Assembly (NCBI GenBank): GCA_016699855.1
Contig: CP064988.1
Location: 372,001-436,000 of the forward strand
Source: Rhodospirillales bacterium
GTDB taxonomy: Bacteria; Pseudomonadota; Alphaproteobacteria; Reyranellales; Reyranellaceae
Reading direction: 5' to 3'
Length of the DNA: 64,000 nt
Notes under the pieces: model-generated
Told to the model about the DNA's origin: nothing
What the model saw: only the letters and a program-made list of their open reading frames with translations
The model's database searches: none
Part shown: positions 43,818-52,284 of the stretch, one piece after another
Position numbering within the stretch: the first letter of the stretch is position 1
Layout of the letters: each line of letters starts with the position of its first letter
Made by a program: the position numbers and the translations under genes

Positions 43818-45013
43818 CGGGCGGACCGCTCGACGGCGTCCGCGTCGTCGACCTGACGACGGTCGTGGTCGGCCCGATCTGCACGCGCACGCTGGCCGAC
43901 CAGGGCGCCGACGTCGTCAAGGTCGAGGCGCCCGGCGGCGACCTGCTGCGCACCATGGCGCACGGCAGCCGCAACCCCGGCATGTCCGGCAAGTTCATCA
44001 ATTTCAACCGCAACAAGCGCTCGATCGCGCTCGACCTGAAGACCGACGGCGGCCTCGGGGCGATGCGGCGCCTGGTCGCGCGCGCCGACGTGTTCGTCAG
44101 CAACGTCCGGCCCGAGGCGCTGGCGCGCGCCGGTCTCGACCACGCCGGCCTCGCGAAGGACAATCCCCGGCTGATCCATTGCTCGATCCTCGCCTTCGGC
44201 CGCGGCGGCCGCTACTACAACCGCCCGGCCTACGATCCGATCGTGCAGAGCCTGTCCGGAGTCGCCGGCACCTTCGAGCGCGCGACCGGCGAGCCGCGCT
44301 TCGTGCCGATGGTGATGACCGACCACACGACCGGCCTCATCGCGGCTCAGGCGATCGGCTTCGCCCTCTACCGCCGGGAGAAGACCGGCGTCGGCGAAGC
44401 CATCGACGTGCCCATGTTCGAGAACATGGCCTCGTTCGTGATGAGCGAGCACCTCGCCGCCGCCACGTTCGACCCGCCCGTCGGGCCGACCGGCGACGGG
44501 CGGCTGCTGAGCCCCGACTACCGCCCGCTGCCGACGCTCGACGGCTACATCACCGTCGGACCCAACACCAATCCGCAGGCCTTCGCGTTCTTCGACGCCA
44601 TCGGCCGGCCCGAGCTCAAGACCGATCCGCGCTTCGACAGCGCCGCGGCGCGCACCGCCAACGCCGCCGCCTACTTCAAGGTCCGCATGGAGGGACTGGC
44701 GAAGCGGACCACCGCCGAATGGCTCGAGGTCTTCGAGCGGCTCGACGTGCCGGCGGCGCGCTACAACTCGATCGACGACCTGCTGACCGACCCGCACCTA
44801 GCCGATATCGAGTTCTTCCGGCCGGAGGAGCATCCCAGCGAGGGCCGCATCCGGCGCACCCGCGTCGCCAACCGCTTCAGCGGCGGCATGCGGGTCGACG
44901 AGGGCCACGCGCCGCGGCTGGGCGAGCACACGCGCGAGATCCTCGCCGAGGCGGGCTACGCCGGCGCCGAGATCGACCGGCTGATCGCCGATGGCGCCGC
45001 CCGCGCCGCCTGA
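43814..45013 (+). CDS. family III CoA-transferase (CaiB/BaiF)
   Basis: A 399-residue CoA-transferase with the typical start LDGVRVVDLTTVVVGPICTR, NRNKRSIALDLKTDGG and DVPMFENMASFVMSEHLAAA. It begins at a GTG overlapping the hydratase stop by four bases. In the context of the hydratase and the CitE-like lyase it would load or shift CoA on a C5 dicarboxylate (itaconate CoA-transferase or mesaconyl-CoA C1-C4 transferase role). Paralogue of the gene at 6314-7507. Confidence 0.88.
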   Translation: MTGGPLDGVRVVDLTTVVVGPICTRTLADQGADVVKVEAPGGDLLRTMAHGSRNPGMSGKFINFNRNKRSIALDLKTDGGLGAMRRLVARADVFVSNVRPEALARAGLDHAGLAKDNPRLIHCSILAFGRGGRYYNRPAYDPIVQSLSGVAGTFERATGEPRFVPMVMTDHTTGLIAAQAIGFALYRREKTGVGEAIDVPMFENMASFVMSEHLAAATFDPPVGPTGDGRLLSPDYRPLPTLDGYITVGPNTNPQAFAFFDAIGRPELKTDPRFDSAAARTANAAAYFKVRMEGLAKRTTAEWLEVFERLDVPAARYNSIDDLLTDPHLADIEFFRPEEHPSEGRIRRTRVANRFSGGMRVDEGHAPRLGEHTREILAEAGYAGAEIDRLIADGAARAA

Positions 45014-45035
45014 GCCCCCGACCGGAGAGCACGCC

Positions 45036-45914
45036 ATGTCCGCCGATCCGCGCCCGTCGACCTGGCGCTCCCTGATGTTCGTGCCGGCGACGGCCGAGCG
45101 CTTCGTCGCCAAGGCGCACACCCGCGGCGCCGATGTCGTCATCCTCGATCTCGAGGATTCGATCCCGCCGGCCGGAAAGGACGCCGCGCGCGCCGCGCTC
45201 GCCGGGGCGGTCGCCACCGTCGGCCAGGCCGGGGCCGAGGTCTGCGTGCGGATCAACCGGCCGCTCGAACTGGCGGTGCCGGACATCGCCGCCGCGATCA
45301 TGCCGGCGGTCGGGGCGCTGATGCTGCCCAAGGTGATGGGGCCGGAGCACGTGAAGCTGCTGTCCGAGGTCGTGGCGGCGCGCGAGGCGGCCGTCGGCGT
45401 CCCCGTCGGCCGCACGCGCTTCATCGGCATCGTCGAGACGCCGCAGGCGCTGCCGCAGCTCTACGCCATCGCCGGCGCCGATCCGCGCATGGCGGCGCTG
45501 GGCATCGGCTCGGAGGATTTCTCGACCGAGATCGAGGCCGTGCCGGGCGCCGACAGCCTCTACGTCTATTCGATGATGGCGGTGGCGGCGGCGCGGTCGG
45601 CCGGCATCCAGCCGCTGGGCTCGGTCGGCCGCTTCGCGGATTTCAGCGACCTCGACGGCTACCGCGCGGGACTCAAGCGCTCGCGCGGCCTGGGCTTCAC
45701 CTGCACCGCCTGCATCCATCCCGCCCATGTGCCGATCATCAACGAGGAGTACGGCGTGGAGCCCGCCGACGCCGACCGCGCGCGACGACTGATCGCGGCG
45801 TTCGACGACGGTGTGGCGAAGGGTCTGGGCGCCGTCGCCTTCGAGGGCGCGATGATCGACCTGCCGGTGGTCGAGCGCGCCCGGCGCCTGCTGGCGCGCG
45901 TACGCCCCTCCTGA
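45036..45914 (+). CDS. HpcH/HpaI-type lyase, CitE-like (citramalyl-CoA lyase candidate)
   Basis: A 292-residue TIM-barrel lyase. WRSLMFVPATAERFVAKAHT and ADVVILDLEDSIPPAGKDAA are the CitE/malyl-CoA lyase opening with the metal-binding Glu/Asp; VCVRINRP, IGIVETPQALPQLYAIAG and GSEDFSTEIEAVP follow. Family members cleave citramalyl-, malyl- or citryl-CoA with Mg2+. Located 22 bases after the CoA-transferase, with GGAGAGC upstream, it is the last step of the inferred C5-dicarboxylate pathway (acetyl-CoA plus pyruvate). Confidence 0.87.
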   Translation: MSADPRPSTWRSLMFVPATAERFVAKAHTRGADVVILDLEDSIPPAGKDAARAALAGAVATVGQAGAEVCVRINRPLELAVPDIAAAIMPAVGALMLPKVMGPEHVKLLSEVVAAREAAVGVPVGRTRFIGIVETPQALPQLYAIAGADPRMAALGIGSEDFSTEIEAVPGADSLYVYSMMAVAAARSAGIQPLGSVGRFADFSDLDGYRAGLKRSRGLGFTCTACIHPAHVPIINEEYGVEPADADRARRLIAAFDDGVAKGLGAVAFEGAMIDLPVVERARRLLARVRPS

Positions 45915-45950
45915 CCGCAGCCGGATCCACGACCGACCATCGAGAGAGCC

Positions 45951-47264
45951 ATGAAATTCGGAATCTTCTACGAGCACCAGCTGCCGCGTCCGTGGACGGA
46001 GGGCGCCGAGCAGCGCTTGTTCCAGGAGGCGCTCGACCAGATCGAGCTCGCCGACCGCTTGGGTATCGATTACGCATGGGAGGTCGAGCACCACTTCCTG
46101 GAGGAGTATTCGCACTCCTCGGCGCCGGAGGTGTTCCTCGCGGCGTGCTCGCAGCGGACGAAGCGCATCCGCCTCGGCCACGGCATCGTGCTGATGCCGC
46201 CGAAATACAACCATCCCGCCCGCGTCGCCGAGCGCGTCGCCACGCTCGACCTGGTGTCGAACGGACGTGTCGAGTTCGGCACGGGCGAGAGCGCCTCGCT
46301 GATGGAGCTCGGCGGCTTCGGCGTCGGCCTCGACGTCGCGGAGAAACGCCGGATGTGGACGGAGTCCGTCGAGCAGTGCCTCGACATGATGGCGTTGTCG
46401 CCCTACCCCGGCTTCAAGGGCGAGTTCTTCGAGATGCCCTGCCGAAACGTGCTGCCCAAGCCGGTCCAACGGCCGCACCCGCCGGTCTGGGTCGCGTGCT
46501 CCAACCGCGAGACCATCCACATGGCGGCGCGGCTGGGCATCGGCGCGCTGACCTTCGCCTTCGTCGATCCGCGCGAGGCGAAACAGTGGGTCGACGATTA
46601 CTACCGCATCTTCAAGGAGGAATGCGTCCCGATCGGCCACGCGGTCAATCCGAACGTGGCGATGGTGACGGGGTTCTCGATCCATCCCGACGCCGAGGAG
46701 GCGCGCCGGCGCGGCGAGGACGGGCTGCGCTTCTTCCGCTACGGACTGGCGCACCACTACATCTTCGGCGAGCACAAACCCGGTCGCACCGACATATGGG
46801 CGAACTTCGAGAAGGCCCGCCACGCCCTGCCGCCGGCCGGTCCGGAGCACGGCATCGGCACGCCCGAGCAACTTCGCGTCCACCTCCGCCATTTCGAGGA
46901 GTCCGGCGTCGACCAGGCCGTGTTCATCCAGCAGGGCGGCCGCAACCGGCACGACCACATCTGCCAGTCGCTGGAGCTGTTCGCGCGCGAGGTCCTGCCG
47001 GAGTTCAAGGCGCGCGAGGCCGCACGCGCCGCGGCGAAGGCCGAGGCGCTGGCCCCGTACGTCGCCAAGGCGTTGGCGCGCAGGAAGCCCCGCCCACCGC
47101 TGGCCGACGCCGACATCCCGGTCTACGTCGCGCTGGGACGCCGGATCGCGGAGAGCGGCGGCGGCACGGAGCGCCAGCGCCAGAACGCCAAGGCATGGGA
47201 GGACGCGGCCAAGGTGACGCTCGCCGACCCGGCGCGGCACGGACCCGCGGGCGCCGCAGAATAG
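45951..47264 (+). CDS. LLM-class flavin-dependent oxidoreductase (luciferase-like)
   Basis: A 437-residue bacterial-luciferase-fold enzyme using reduced FMN or F420. KFGIFYEHQLPRPW at the start, DYAWEVEHHFLEEYSHSSAP near 37-56, LGHGIVLMPPKYNHPARVAE near 75-94 and DLVSNGRVEFGTGES are family segments. The C-terminal ~80 residues (AREAARAAAKAEAL, KALARRKPRPPL) form a charged helical tail beyond the catalytic barrel (about 1-350). It lies 36 bases after the CitE-like gene and 36 bases before the SDR gene, so the five plus-strand genes may form one transcript. Substrate unknown. Confidence 0.88.
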   Translation: MKFGIFYEHQLPRPWTEGAEQRLFQEALDQIELADRLGIDYAWEVEHHFLEEYSHSSAPEVFLAACSQRTKRIRLGHGIVLMPPKYNHPARVAERVATLDLVSNGRVEFGTGESASLMELGGFGVGLDVAEKRRMWTESVEQCLDMMALSPYPGFKGEFFEMPCRNVLPKPVQRPHPPVWVACSNRETIHMAARLGIGALTFAFVDPREAKQWVDDYYRIFKEECVPIGHAVNPNVAMVTGFSIHPDAEEARRRGEDGLRFFRYGLAHHYIFGEHKPGRTDIWANFEKARHALPPAGPEHGIGTPEQLRVHLRHFEESGVDQAVFIQQGGRNRHDHICQSLELFAREVLPEFKAREAARAAAKAEALAPYVAKALARRKPRPPLADADIPVYVALGRRIAESGGGTERQRQNAKAWEDAAKVTLADPARHGPAGAAE

Positions 47265-47300
47265 AGACCGCCCGACGACGGGCCATCAGGAGGAAGCGAC

Positions 47301-48065
47301 ATGGATCCGTTTGAAATCAAAGGCAAGGTCGCGGTCGTCACCGGCGGCAACGGCGGCATCGGCCTCGGCATGGCGCGCGGCCTGGCCCGTGCCGGCGCCG
47401 CCATCGTCGTGGCGGCGCGCGACGCCGCGAAATCCGAGGCGGCGGTGAAGGAGCTGCGCGGGCTGGGCGTCGAGGCCGGCTTCGTCGCGGTCGACGTGCG
47501 CGACGAGGCCTCCGTCCGGGCGATGGTGGCGGAGACGGTCCGCCGCCACGGCAGGCTCGACATCCTGATCAACAACGCCGGCATCAACGTGCGCAAGCCC
47601 CCGCAGGAGCTGTCGCTGTCGGAGTGGAACGACGTGATCGCGACGAACCTGACCAGCGCCTACCTGTGCAGCCACGCCGCCTATCCGGAACTCAAGAAGA
47701 CCGGCGCCGGCAAGGTCGTGAACATCGGCTCGATGATGTCGATCTTCGGCGCGCCGTTCACGCCGGCCTACGCCGCCAGCAAGGGCGGCATCGTGCAGTT
47801 CACGCGCGTCTGCGCCACGGCCTGGGCGCGCGACAACATCCAGGTCAACGCCGTCCTGCCGGGCTGGATCGAGACGGCCCTGACGACGAGGGCGCGCCAG
47901 GAAGTGCCCGGCCTGCACGAGCGCGTGCTGGCGCGGACGCCGGCGGGCCGCTGGGGCACGCCCGACGACCACGCCGGCATCGCGGTGTTCCTGTGCTCGA
48001 AGGCGTCCGACTTCGTCACCGGGACGGCGATCCCGGTGGATGGCGGCTTCTCGATCTCGGGATAG
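47301..48065 (+). CDS. short-chain dehydrogenase/reductase
   Basis: A 254-residue NAD(P)-dependent oxidoreductase of the classical SDR family. Motifs are VVTGGNGGIGLGMARGLARA (T-G-x3-G-x-G), NNAGIN near residues 90-95, the catalytic Ser in IGSMMS, YAASKGG (Tyr-x3-Lys) and the closing VDGGFSISG. GGAGGAAGCGAC precedes the ATG. It is most similar in layout to gluconate/3-oxoacyl reductase-type SDRs; the substrate is not apparent. Last gene of the plus-strand block, tail-to-tail with the pilus locus. Confidence 0.9.
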   Translation: MDPFEIKGKVAVVTGGNGGIGLGMARGLARAGAAIVVAARDAAKSEAAVKELRGLGVEAGFVAVDVRDEASVRAMVAETVRRHGRLDILINNAGINVRKPPQELSLSEWNDVIATNLTSAYLCSHAAYPELKKTGAGKVVNIGSMMSIFGAPFTPAYAASKGGIVQFTRVCATAWARDNIQVNAVLPGWIETALTTRARQEVPGLHERVLARTPAGRWGTPDDHAGIAVFLCSKASDFVTGTAIPVDGGFSISG

Positions 48066-48091
48066 TTCCGTCGATGGCGGATGGGCGCGCC

Positions 48092-48928
48092 TCAGCGGCG
48101 CGCCGCCGCCGGCCGCGGGAAGTATTCAGGATTGGCCCGGATCGACTCCGTGCGGACCTCCGGCGTGGCCGAGCGCAGCCGCCCGAAGTAGATGAGATAG
48201 CGCTGCACGCTGGGCTCGTCCAAATCGGCGCGCAGCCAGCGCGCGGCGTTCGCCATATCGCCCTGCAGGCCGTAGGCCAACGCCAGGTTGCCGCGCGTCC
48301 GCGGCGTGCCACCAGCTCCACCCACGGCGCCGGTCAGCGGCGACAGCGTCGCGATCGCGGCGGCGTAGTCGCCGGACACCGCCTGCGACAGCCCGAGGTT
48401 GTTGCGCGCCGAGACATAGCCCTGGTCGCGCTCCAGCGCCGCCTGATACTTGCCTTGCGCCTCGGCGTGGCGCCCGAGCAGGTCGAGCGCGACGCCGGCG
48501 CCGTTCAGGGCGCGGATGTCGGTCGGATCCATCGTCGTCGCGAGGTCGAACTGGGCCAGCGCCAGCGCCGGCTGGTCCATCGCGATCAGCGCGGCGCCGA
48601 GGCCGCGCAGCGCCTCGCCATTGCCCGGCTTCAGCTTGAGCGCTTCCTGGAACGCGGCGGCGGCCTCGGCGTTGCCGCCGGCGGCCAGCATCGACTGCCC
48701 GATCCGGATCGGCGGATCGGGCGACTTGGGATTGAGCGCCTGGGCCTTGCGGTAGACGTTGACGGCGCCCATCGGATCGTCGTTGGCACGCTGGCCGTCA
48801 CCGATCCGCATCAGCGAGTCGTAGTTCTCCAGTCCCGCGCCGGGTGTATCCCAGGACGAGCAGGCGGTCGCCACCATCAAGGTCAAGAAGGCGGCCGCCA
48901 AGCGCGCGCGACGCATACTGAATTGCAC
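48092..48928 (-). CDS. tadD: TadD-like TPR lipoprotein of the Flp pilus locus
   Basis: A 278-residue outer-membrane lipoprotein with a signal peptide ending in a lipobox (TLMVATACSS) and about five tetratricopeptide repeats between residues 45 and 230 (for example AVNVYRKAQALNPKSPDPPI and AAAAFQEALKLKPGNGEALR). TadD proteins act as pilotins or assembly factors for the tad secretin. The GTG at 48928 has GGAGGG nine bases upstream and is preferred over the ATG at 48916, which lacks a ribosome site. It is the most distal gene of the pilus locus, 148 bases after the TadE-like gene. Confidence 0.82.
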   Translation of the reverse strand: MQFSMRRARLAAAFLTLMVATACSSWDTPGAGLENYDSLMRIGDGQRANDDPMGAVNVYRKAQALNPKSPDPPIRIGQSMLAAGGNAEAAAAFQEALKLKPGNGEALRGLGAALIAMDQPALALAQFDLATTMDPTDIRALNGAGVALDLLGRHAEAQGKYQAALERDQGYVSARNNLGLSQAVSGDYAAAIATLSPLTGAVGGAGGTPRTRGNLALAYGLQGDMANAARWLRADLDEPSVQRYLIYFGRLRSATPEVRTESIRANPEYFPRPAAARR

Positions 48929-49033
48929 GATCCTACGCCCTCCGCGACCAGCCCCCGAGGTGACGGCAAGTCTCAGAACGACCACTCTCAAGGCGTATGA
49001 TTACAAGATATTGGGGAAAGTCACAACGATATT

Positions 49034-49047
49034 CCCCCATTTGGGGG
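49034..49047. other. short perfect inverted repeat CCCCCA-TT-TGGGGG
   Basis: This palindrome lies between the TadE-like stop (49077) and the tadD start. In the minus-strand direction it is followed by GAATATCG rather than a T-run, so it is a weak terminator candidate or a protein-binding site. The surrounding ~85 bases are less GC-rich than the genes around them. Confidence 0.35.
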
Positions 49048-49076
49048 CATCCTGGGGGAGTGGCCCCGGCCACACC

Positions 49077-49493
49077 CTAGGAGGTCGGCGGCATCGGCAC
49101 CCGGGTCACGGCGCTCAGGGGAAGCGTGGTGCTGGGCAGCATGTTGCTCAGAAGATTGAACGTCGCGGTCGCCGTGATCTTCTTGAACGTCGTCGTGCCG
49201 ACCGTCTCGTTGACGACGACGACGGTGACCGACGTGGTGGGAATGCCGGTGACGTTGTTGCGCACTTGGGTGGTGATCGTGCTTGACGACGCGGTCGGAT
49301 TGAGGACGTGGTAGCGCCCCGCCTCGTACACGGCGTTCTGCAGGTTCGACCGGACATAGAAGAACCGGCCGAACTCGACGATGCCGACCAGGGCCGCGAT
49401 GACGATCGGGGCCGTCAGCGCGAACTCGATCGCGGTGACGCCGCGGAGGTCGGCGGAGAGACGGCTGAGGATGTTGCGCACGGGACGCCTCAC
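49077..49493 (-). CDS. TadE-like pseudopilin
   Basis: A 138-residue pseudopilin: short basic cytoplasmic tail, then the prepilin motif RGVTAIEFALTAPIVIAALV (processing by CpaA expected between G and V, with the conserved Glu5 after cleavage) and a ~95-residue periplasmic part with FGRFFYVRSNLQNAVYEAGR. TadE proteins assist assembly of the Flp fibre. The GTG at 49493 overlaps the stop of the upstream TadE/G-like gene (GTGA). Confidence 0.85.
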   Translation of the reverse strand: MRRPVRNILSRLSADLRGVTAIEFALTAPIVIAALVGIVEFGRFFYVRSNLQNAVYEAGRYHVLNPTASSSTITTQVRNNVTGIPTTSVTVVVVNETVGTTTFKKITATATFNLLSNMLPSTTLPLSAVTRVPMPPTS

Positions 49494-49963
49494 GAGGTCG
49501 GGACGCTGACGGCGGTCGAGACCCTGATGATGGCCGGCCTGTATCCGACCAGCATCGAGCCGATCACCAATGGCGGCTGGCTGGCGGTCAGGAGGATCAG
49601 CTTGCGGGCGACGCCGGTCGAACAGGTGCCGATCGGCGGGCCGCAGGACACGGTGGTTCCGTTGTTGCACTCGCAAGCGAAGGTCGGCGTCGACACCGTG
49701 GCGCCGTGTCCGGCCGGCAGCGCCGCCTCGACCACCGCCTTGATGCCGTTGAGATCGTTGGGGTTGTTCATGGCGTACTGCGTGGCGGCCGATAGCGCCG
49801 CCTGCAGATTGTGCTTACGGCCGATATTGAGGCCATATTCGCCGACGACGGCCAGCGCCAAGGCCAGCACCGGGATGACGAACGCCGATTCGAGGATCGA
49901 GATGCCGCGCTGGTCGGAGCGGAGGCGGCGGAGTGTTCGAAGCACGAAGGACACGGGCACCAT
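49490..49963 (-). CDS. TadE/TadG-like pseudopilin
   Basis: A 157-residue protein with an N-terminal prepilin-like segment (SDQRGISILESAFVIPVLAL; cleavage after Gly, Glu at +5) and a periplasmic part with two Cys-rich spots (FACECNNG and SCGPPIGTC). The ATG at 49963 directly abuts AAGG, whereas a GTG three codons on (49954) has AAGGA at eight bases, so the protein may start MSFVLRTL. It is the first gene of a separate minus-strand unit (this gene, TadE-like, tadD) preceded by an AT-rich promoter region. Confidence 0.8.
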   Translation of the reverse strand: MVPVSFVLRTLRRLRSDQRGISILESAFVIPVLALALAVVGEYGLNIGRKHNLQAALSAATQYAMNNPNDLNGIKAVVEAALPAGHGATVSTPTFACECNNGTTVSCGPPIGTCSTGVARKLILLTASQPPLVIGSMLVGYRPAIIRVSTAVSVPTS

Positions 49964-50113
49964 CCTTGAAAGACACCATTCCGGACCTTGTCGAACGACC
50001 TGCCGTCGGCGCGCTGGCACCACGTACGGCCGGCAGACCTCTCGGTCGTCGGCGTTCGATGCCTCACGCGCCGTCGACGGCATGGCCGGCGACGCAAACT
50101 CAAAGTCGAGCAC

Positions 50114-50271
50114 GAGACGGGTTGACGGAGATTACGCTCCATCCGATTTGAACAACGATTTGATTTTGCTAATGAATCTTAAAATACTTCATCAATACTA
50201 TCAAACACAGTCAATTTGTCAATATTTATCAATATCTTCATCGATAGAACGACTTCGGATTCAAATAGCCA
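50114..50271 (-). promoter_or_regulatory. AT-rich intergenic island with candidate promoter for the tadE-tadD unit
   Basis: The region between tadC and the TadE/G-like gene is strikingly AT-rich from about 50145 on. On the minus strand it holds a perfect -35 TTGACA (50217-50222) and, 16 bases on, TAGTAT (50195-50200) as a possible -10, followed by a leader of about 230 bases. Several TTGAC/TTGAT repeats lie around the -35. Placement of the transcription start is inferred. Confidence 0.5.
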
Positions 50272-51252
50272 CTACATCTTGGCGGTATTGTCGAGGACGC
50301 TCAGGATGCCGGGGCCGATAATGACGATGAACAGCGTCGGCAGGATGAACACCATCATCGGCACCGTCATGAGCGCCGGCAGCCGCGCGCCCTTCTCCTC
50401 GGCTTTCATCAGGCGTTCGTTGCGGAACTCCGCCGACAGCACCTTGAGCGACTGCGACAGCGGGGTGCCGTATTTCTCGGTCTGCCGCAGCGTGTTCACG
50501 AGGCCGTGGATACCCGGCAGATCGACGCGCAGCGCCAGATTGTCGAACGCCATCTGGCGGTCGGGCAGGAACGTCAGCTCGATCGCCGTCATTTGTAGCT
50601 CGAAGGCGAAGTCGACCGACAGACCCTGGAGCTCCTTCGACACGCGGGTCAGCGCGGCGTCGAGGCTGAGGCCGGCCTCGACGCAGATCGTCAACAGGTC
50701 CAGGCCCTCGGGCAGCGCCTTGTTGATGATCGCGCGGCGCCGCTCGGCGGCGTTCTTGACGTACAGGTCGGGGCCGACGAACCCGATGATGACGCCGCCG
50801 AACGCCACGACGGGTTTGACCATGTCCGGCAGCGGCAGGATCTTGAGCACGTAGACGACGACGACCCCGAACAGTCCGAGCACCATCGGCAGGCAGAGCT
50901 TCAGGAACAGGTAGTAGACGAGCGCGTCCTTGCCGCGGAAGCCGGCGGCGGCCAGCTTGTCCTGCGCGTTGTCGGACGATTCACCCTTCAGCGCGTTGAA
51001 CTTGGCCAGCATGTCCCGGATCGCGCCGGTCGACCTCTGGCCGCGCTGGCGGCGCTTGCCGCGCATCATCCCCTCGCGCAGGCGGACACGTCGGCCGTCC
51101 AGGGCCTTCATCCGCGTGCCGAAATCCTCGGGCGGCAGCAGCGCGCGCCACGCCGCGATGACGACGGCGGCGGCCATGCAGGCCATCAGCGCGACGATCA
51201 GATCCTCGCCGGTGAATCCACCGGGAAGCCGCAGCGCCATCAAGCCTTCCAC
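50272..51252 (-). CDS. tadC: TadC, type II secretion F-domain inner-membrane protein
   Basis: A 326-residue membrane protein: an N-terminal helix near 20-38, two helices at about 115-175 (YYLFLKLCLPMVLGLFGVVV), the T2SSF cytoplasmic domain (INKALPEGLDLLTICVEAGL near 190-210, LRQTEKYGTPLSQSLKVLS) and a C-terminal helix (FILPTLFIVIIGPGI). It forms the platform of the Flp pilus machine with TadB. The GTG at 51252 is six bases after GGAGG; an ATG five codons in is an alternative. Confidence 0.92.
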   Translation of the reverse strand: MEGLMALRLPGGFTGEDLIVALMACMAAAVVIAAWRALLPPEDFGTRMKALDGRRVRLREGMMRGKRRQRGQRSTGAIRDMLAKFNALKGESSDNAQDKLAAAGFRGKDALVYYLFLKLCLPMVLGLFGVVVVYVLKILPLPDMVKPVVAFGGVIIGFVGPDLYVKNAAERRRAIINKALPEGLDLLTICVEAGLSLDAALTRVSKELQGLSVDFAFELQMTAIELTFLPDRQMAFDNLALRVDLPGIHGLVNTLRQTEKYGTPLSQSLKVLSAEFRNERLMKAEEKGARLPALMTVPMMVFILPTLFIVIIGPGILSVLDNTAKM

Positions 51253-51264
51253 CGCCCGCCTCCC

Positions 51265-52284
51265 TCAGATCTCGAAAGTGGCCATGCGCTTCATGATGAA
51301 GATGCCGGTGGACATCATGCCGCCGGCGATCAGGAGCATCATCAAGCCGCGGGGGTCCGTGAACAGGGACGAGATGTATTCGGGGTTCATCAGGTAGATC
51401 ACGCCGCCGATCACGAACGGCAGCGACCCCATGATGATCGACGTGGTGCGCGCCTCGGAACTGAAGGCCTTGATCTTCAGCCTCATCTGGCGCCGGTCGC
51501 GCAGCAGCTTGCCGAGGTTGTAGAGCGTCTCGCCGAGGTTGCCGCCGGTCTCGCGCTGGATCGACATGCTGATGATCAGGAAGTTGAACTCCTGCGCGCG
51601 GATCGATTCGGCGACCCGCCAGAACGCGTCCTCGAGCGTCACGCCCAGCTTCATCTCGTTCATGATCTGCCGGAACAGCGCGCCGGTCGGATCGCCGACC
51701 TCGCGGCTGACCGAGGCGATCGCCTCCTGGATCGGGATGCCCGACCGCAGCGCCCGCACGATCAGATCGATCGCGTCGGGGAACTGCGCGTTGAAGCGCT
51801 CGACCCGCTTGTCGCCCATGCGGCCGACCACGATGTGGGGGATGCCGATGCCGGCGGCCGCGCCGATCGCGGGCGCCACCAGCAGCGACAGGCCGATGAC
51901 GAAGTAGGCGATCGCGGTGACGACGATGCACACGCCGGCGCAGGCCAGCACGTAGTCGCCGACCGAGAAGGTCCGGCCGGTCCGCATCAACCGCGCCGCC
52001 AGCAGCTCGCGGTTCGGCAGGTAGCGCCTCACGAGGCGGTCCATCAGCCCGTTGGCGCCTGGAGCGTCGGCCTTGCGGAGCTGCGCGGTCGCCTTCTTGA
52101 CCTCCTTGAGGCCGGTGCCGCCGAGGCGCTCGGGCAGGCCGGCGAGGCGCTCGCGGGTGCGCCGCCCGTCGGCGTCGGCGACGAACACCATCCACGCGAC
52201 CGTTGGCACGCCGACGATGAAGCCGACGACCGCCATCAGGACGACGGGATCTGCCTGGGCGATGAATTCGACGAGCTCGCTCAC
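51265..52284 (-). CDS. tadB: TadB, type II secretion F-domain inner-membrane protein
   Basis: A 339-residue platform protein with an N-terminal helix (LMAVVGFIVGVPTVAWMVFV), a central helix pair, the T2SSF domain (FPDAIDLIVRALRSGIPIQE, RETGGNLGETLYNLGKLLRD) and a C-terminal helix pair. The GTG at 52284 overlaps the tadA stop by four bases. It partners TadC and the TadA ATPase. Confidence 0.92.
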   Translation of the reverse strand: MSELVEFIAQADPVVLMAVVGFIVGVPTVAWMVFVADADGRRTRERLAGLPERLGGTGLKEVKKATAQLRKADAPGANGLMDRLVRRYLPNRELLAARLMRTGRTFSVGDYVLACAGVCIVVTAIAYFVIGLSLLVAPAIGAAAGIGIPHIVVGRMGDKRVERFNAQFPDAIDLIVRALRSGIPIQEAIASVSREVGDPTGALFRQIMNEMKLGVTLEDAFWRVAESIRAQEFNFLIISMSIQRETGGNLGETLYNLGKLLRDRRQMRLKIKAFSSEARTTSIIMGSLPFVIGGVIYLMNPEYISSLFTDPRGLMMLLIAGGMMSTGIFIMKRMATFEI

